DNA from: Gammaproteobacteria bacterium UBA2965
Lineage (GTDB): Bacteria > Pseudomonadota > Gammaproteobacteria > Pseudomonadales > Azotimanducaceae
NCBI GenBank assembly: GCA_002348385.1
Contig: DEBD01000009.1
Location: 2,222 to 7,663, forward strand
Direction: 5' to 3'
Length of the DNA stretch: 5,442 nt
Made by a program: the position numbers and the translations under genes. Of this stretch, positions 5,426-5,442 are shown piece by piece. The number at the start of each line of letters is the position of its first letter. The first letter of the stretch is position 1. Under the pieces are notes generated by a model. The model was not told the DNA's origin, did no database searches, and saw only the letters and a program-made list of their open reading frames with translations.

Positions 5426-5442
5426 ATGCGTGAGACGGGAGC
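5426..5442 (+). CDS. Start of an unidentified gene (runs off right edge)
   Basis: Only ATG and about five codons (MRETG...) are visible before the window ends. The strong ribosome binding site and the 27-bp gap after the VOC stop codon suggest it is the next gene of the plus-strand operon. Nothing can be said about its product. Confidence 0.6.

Overview
The window is a short piece of a bacterial catabolic (oxidative) gene cluster. It is GC-rich, coding-dense and uses Shine-Dalgarno signals, as in a proteobacterium. Nothing in it fixes the genus; marine or soil Gamma- or Alphaproteobacteria are my best guess, by inference only. The content is three oxygenase alpha subunits of the Rieske ring-hydroxylating type, one vicinal-oxygen-chelate (VOC, glyoxalase-fold) protein, the N-terminus of a GMC-type FAD oxidoreductase, and the first codons of one further gene.

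Layout: the left third is on the minus strand. A 465-residue Rieske oxygenase (173-1570) is followed downstream by the GMC oxidoreductase (from 124, running off the left edge). A 148-bp divergent intergenic region (1571-1718) carries candidate promoters for both directions and an 8-bp direct repeat. The right two thirds form a plus-strand operon: Rieske oxygenase copy A (1719-3269), Rieske oxygenase copy B (3305-4828), a VOC protein (4865-5398), and a gene starting at 5426 that runs off the right edge. Spacers on the plus strand are 27 to 36 bp, so the genes are probably co-transcribed.

Copies A and B are a tandem duplication, about 85% identical in protein by my hand alignment. Their divergence is very uneven. 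Residues 78-165, which hold the whole [2Fe-2S] cluster motif, are identical in protein and about 93% identical in DNA. The first ten residues are also identical in protein but differ in almost every codon. Copy B starts at TTG where copy A has ATG. The stop codon of copy A lies in a GC-rich hairpin between the two genes. Together these suggest partial gene conversion, and possibly deliberate unequal expression of two oxygenases that share one electron donor.

How the genes may work together (inference): the Rieske oxygenases would hydroxylate or demethylate an organic substrate, the GMC enzyme would oxidise an alcohol, and the VOC protein would act on a later intermediate as an epimerase, lyase or dioxygenase. 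No ferredoxin, reductase or beta subunit is encoded in the window, so the oxygenases must be supplied with electrons from elsewhere and are presumably alpha-only oligomers. The substrate cannot be read from the sequence.
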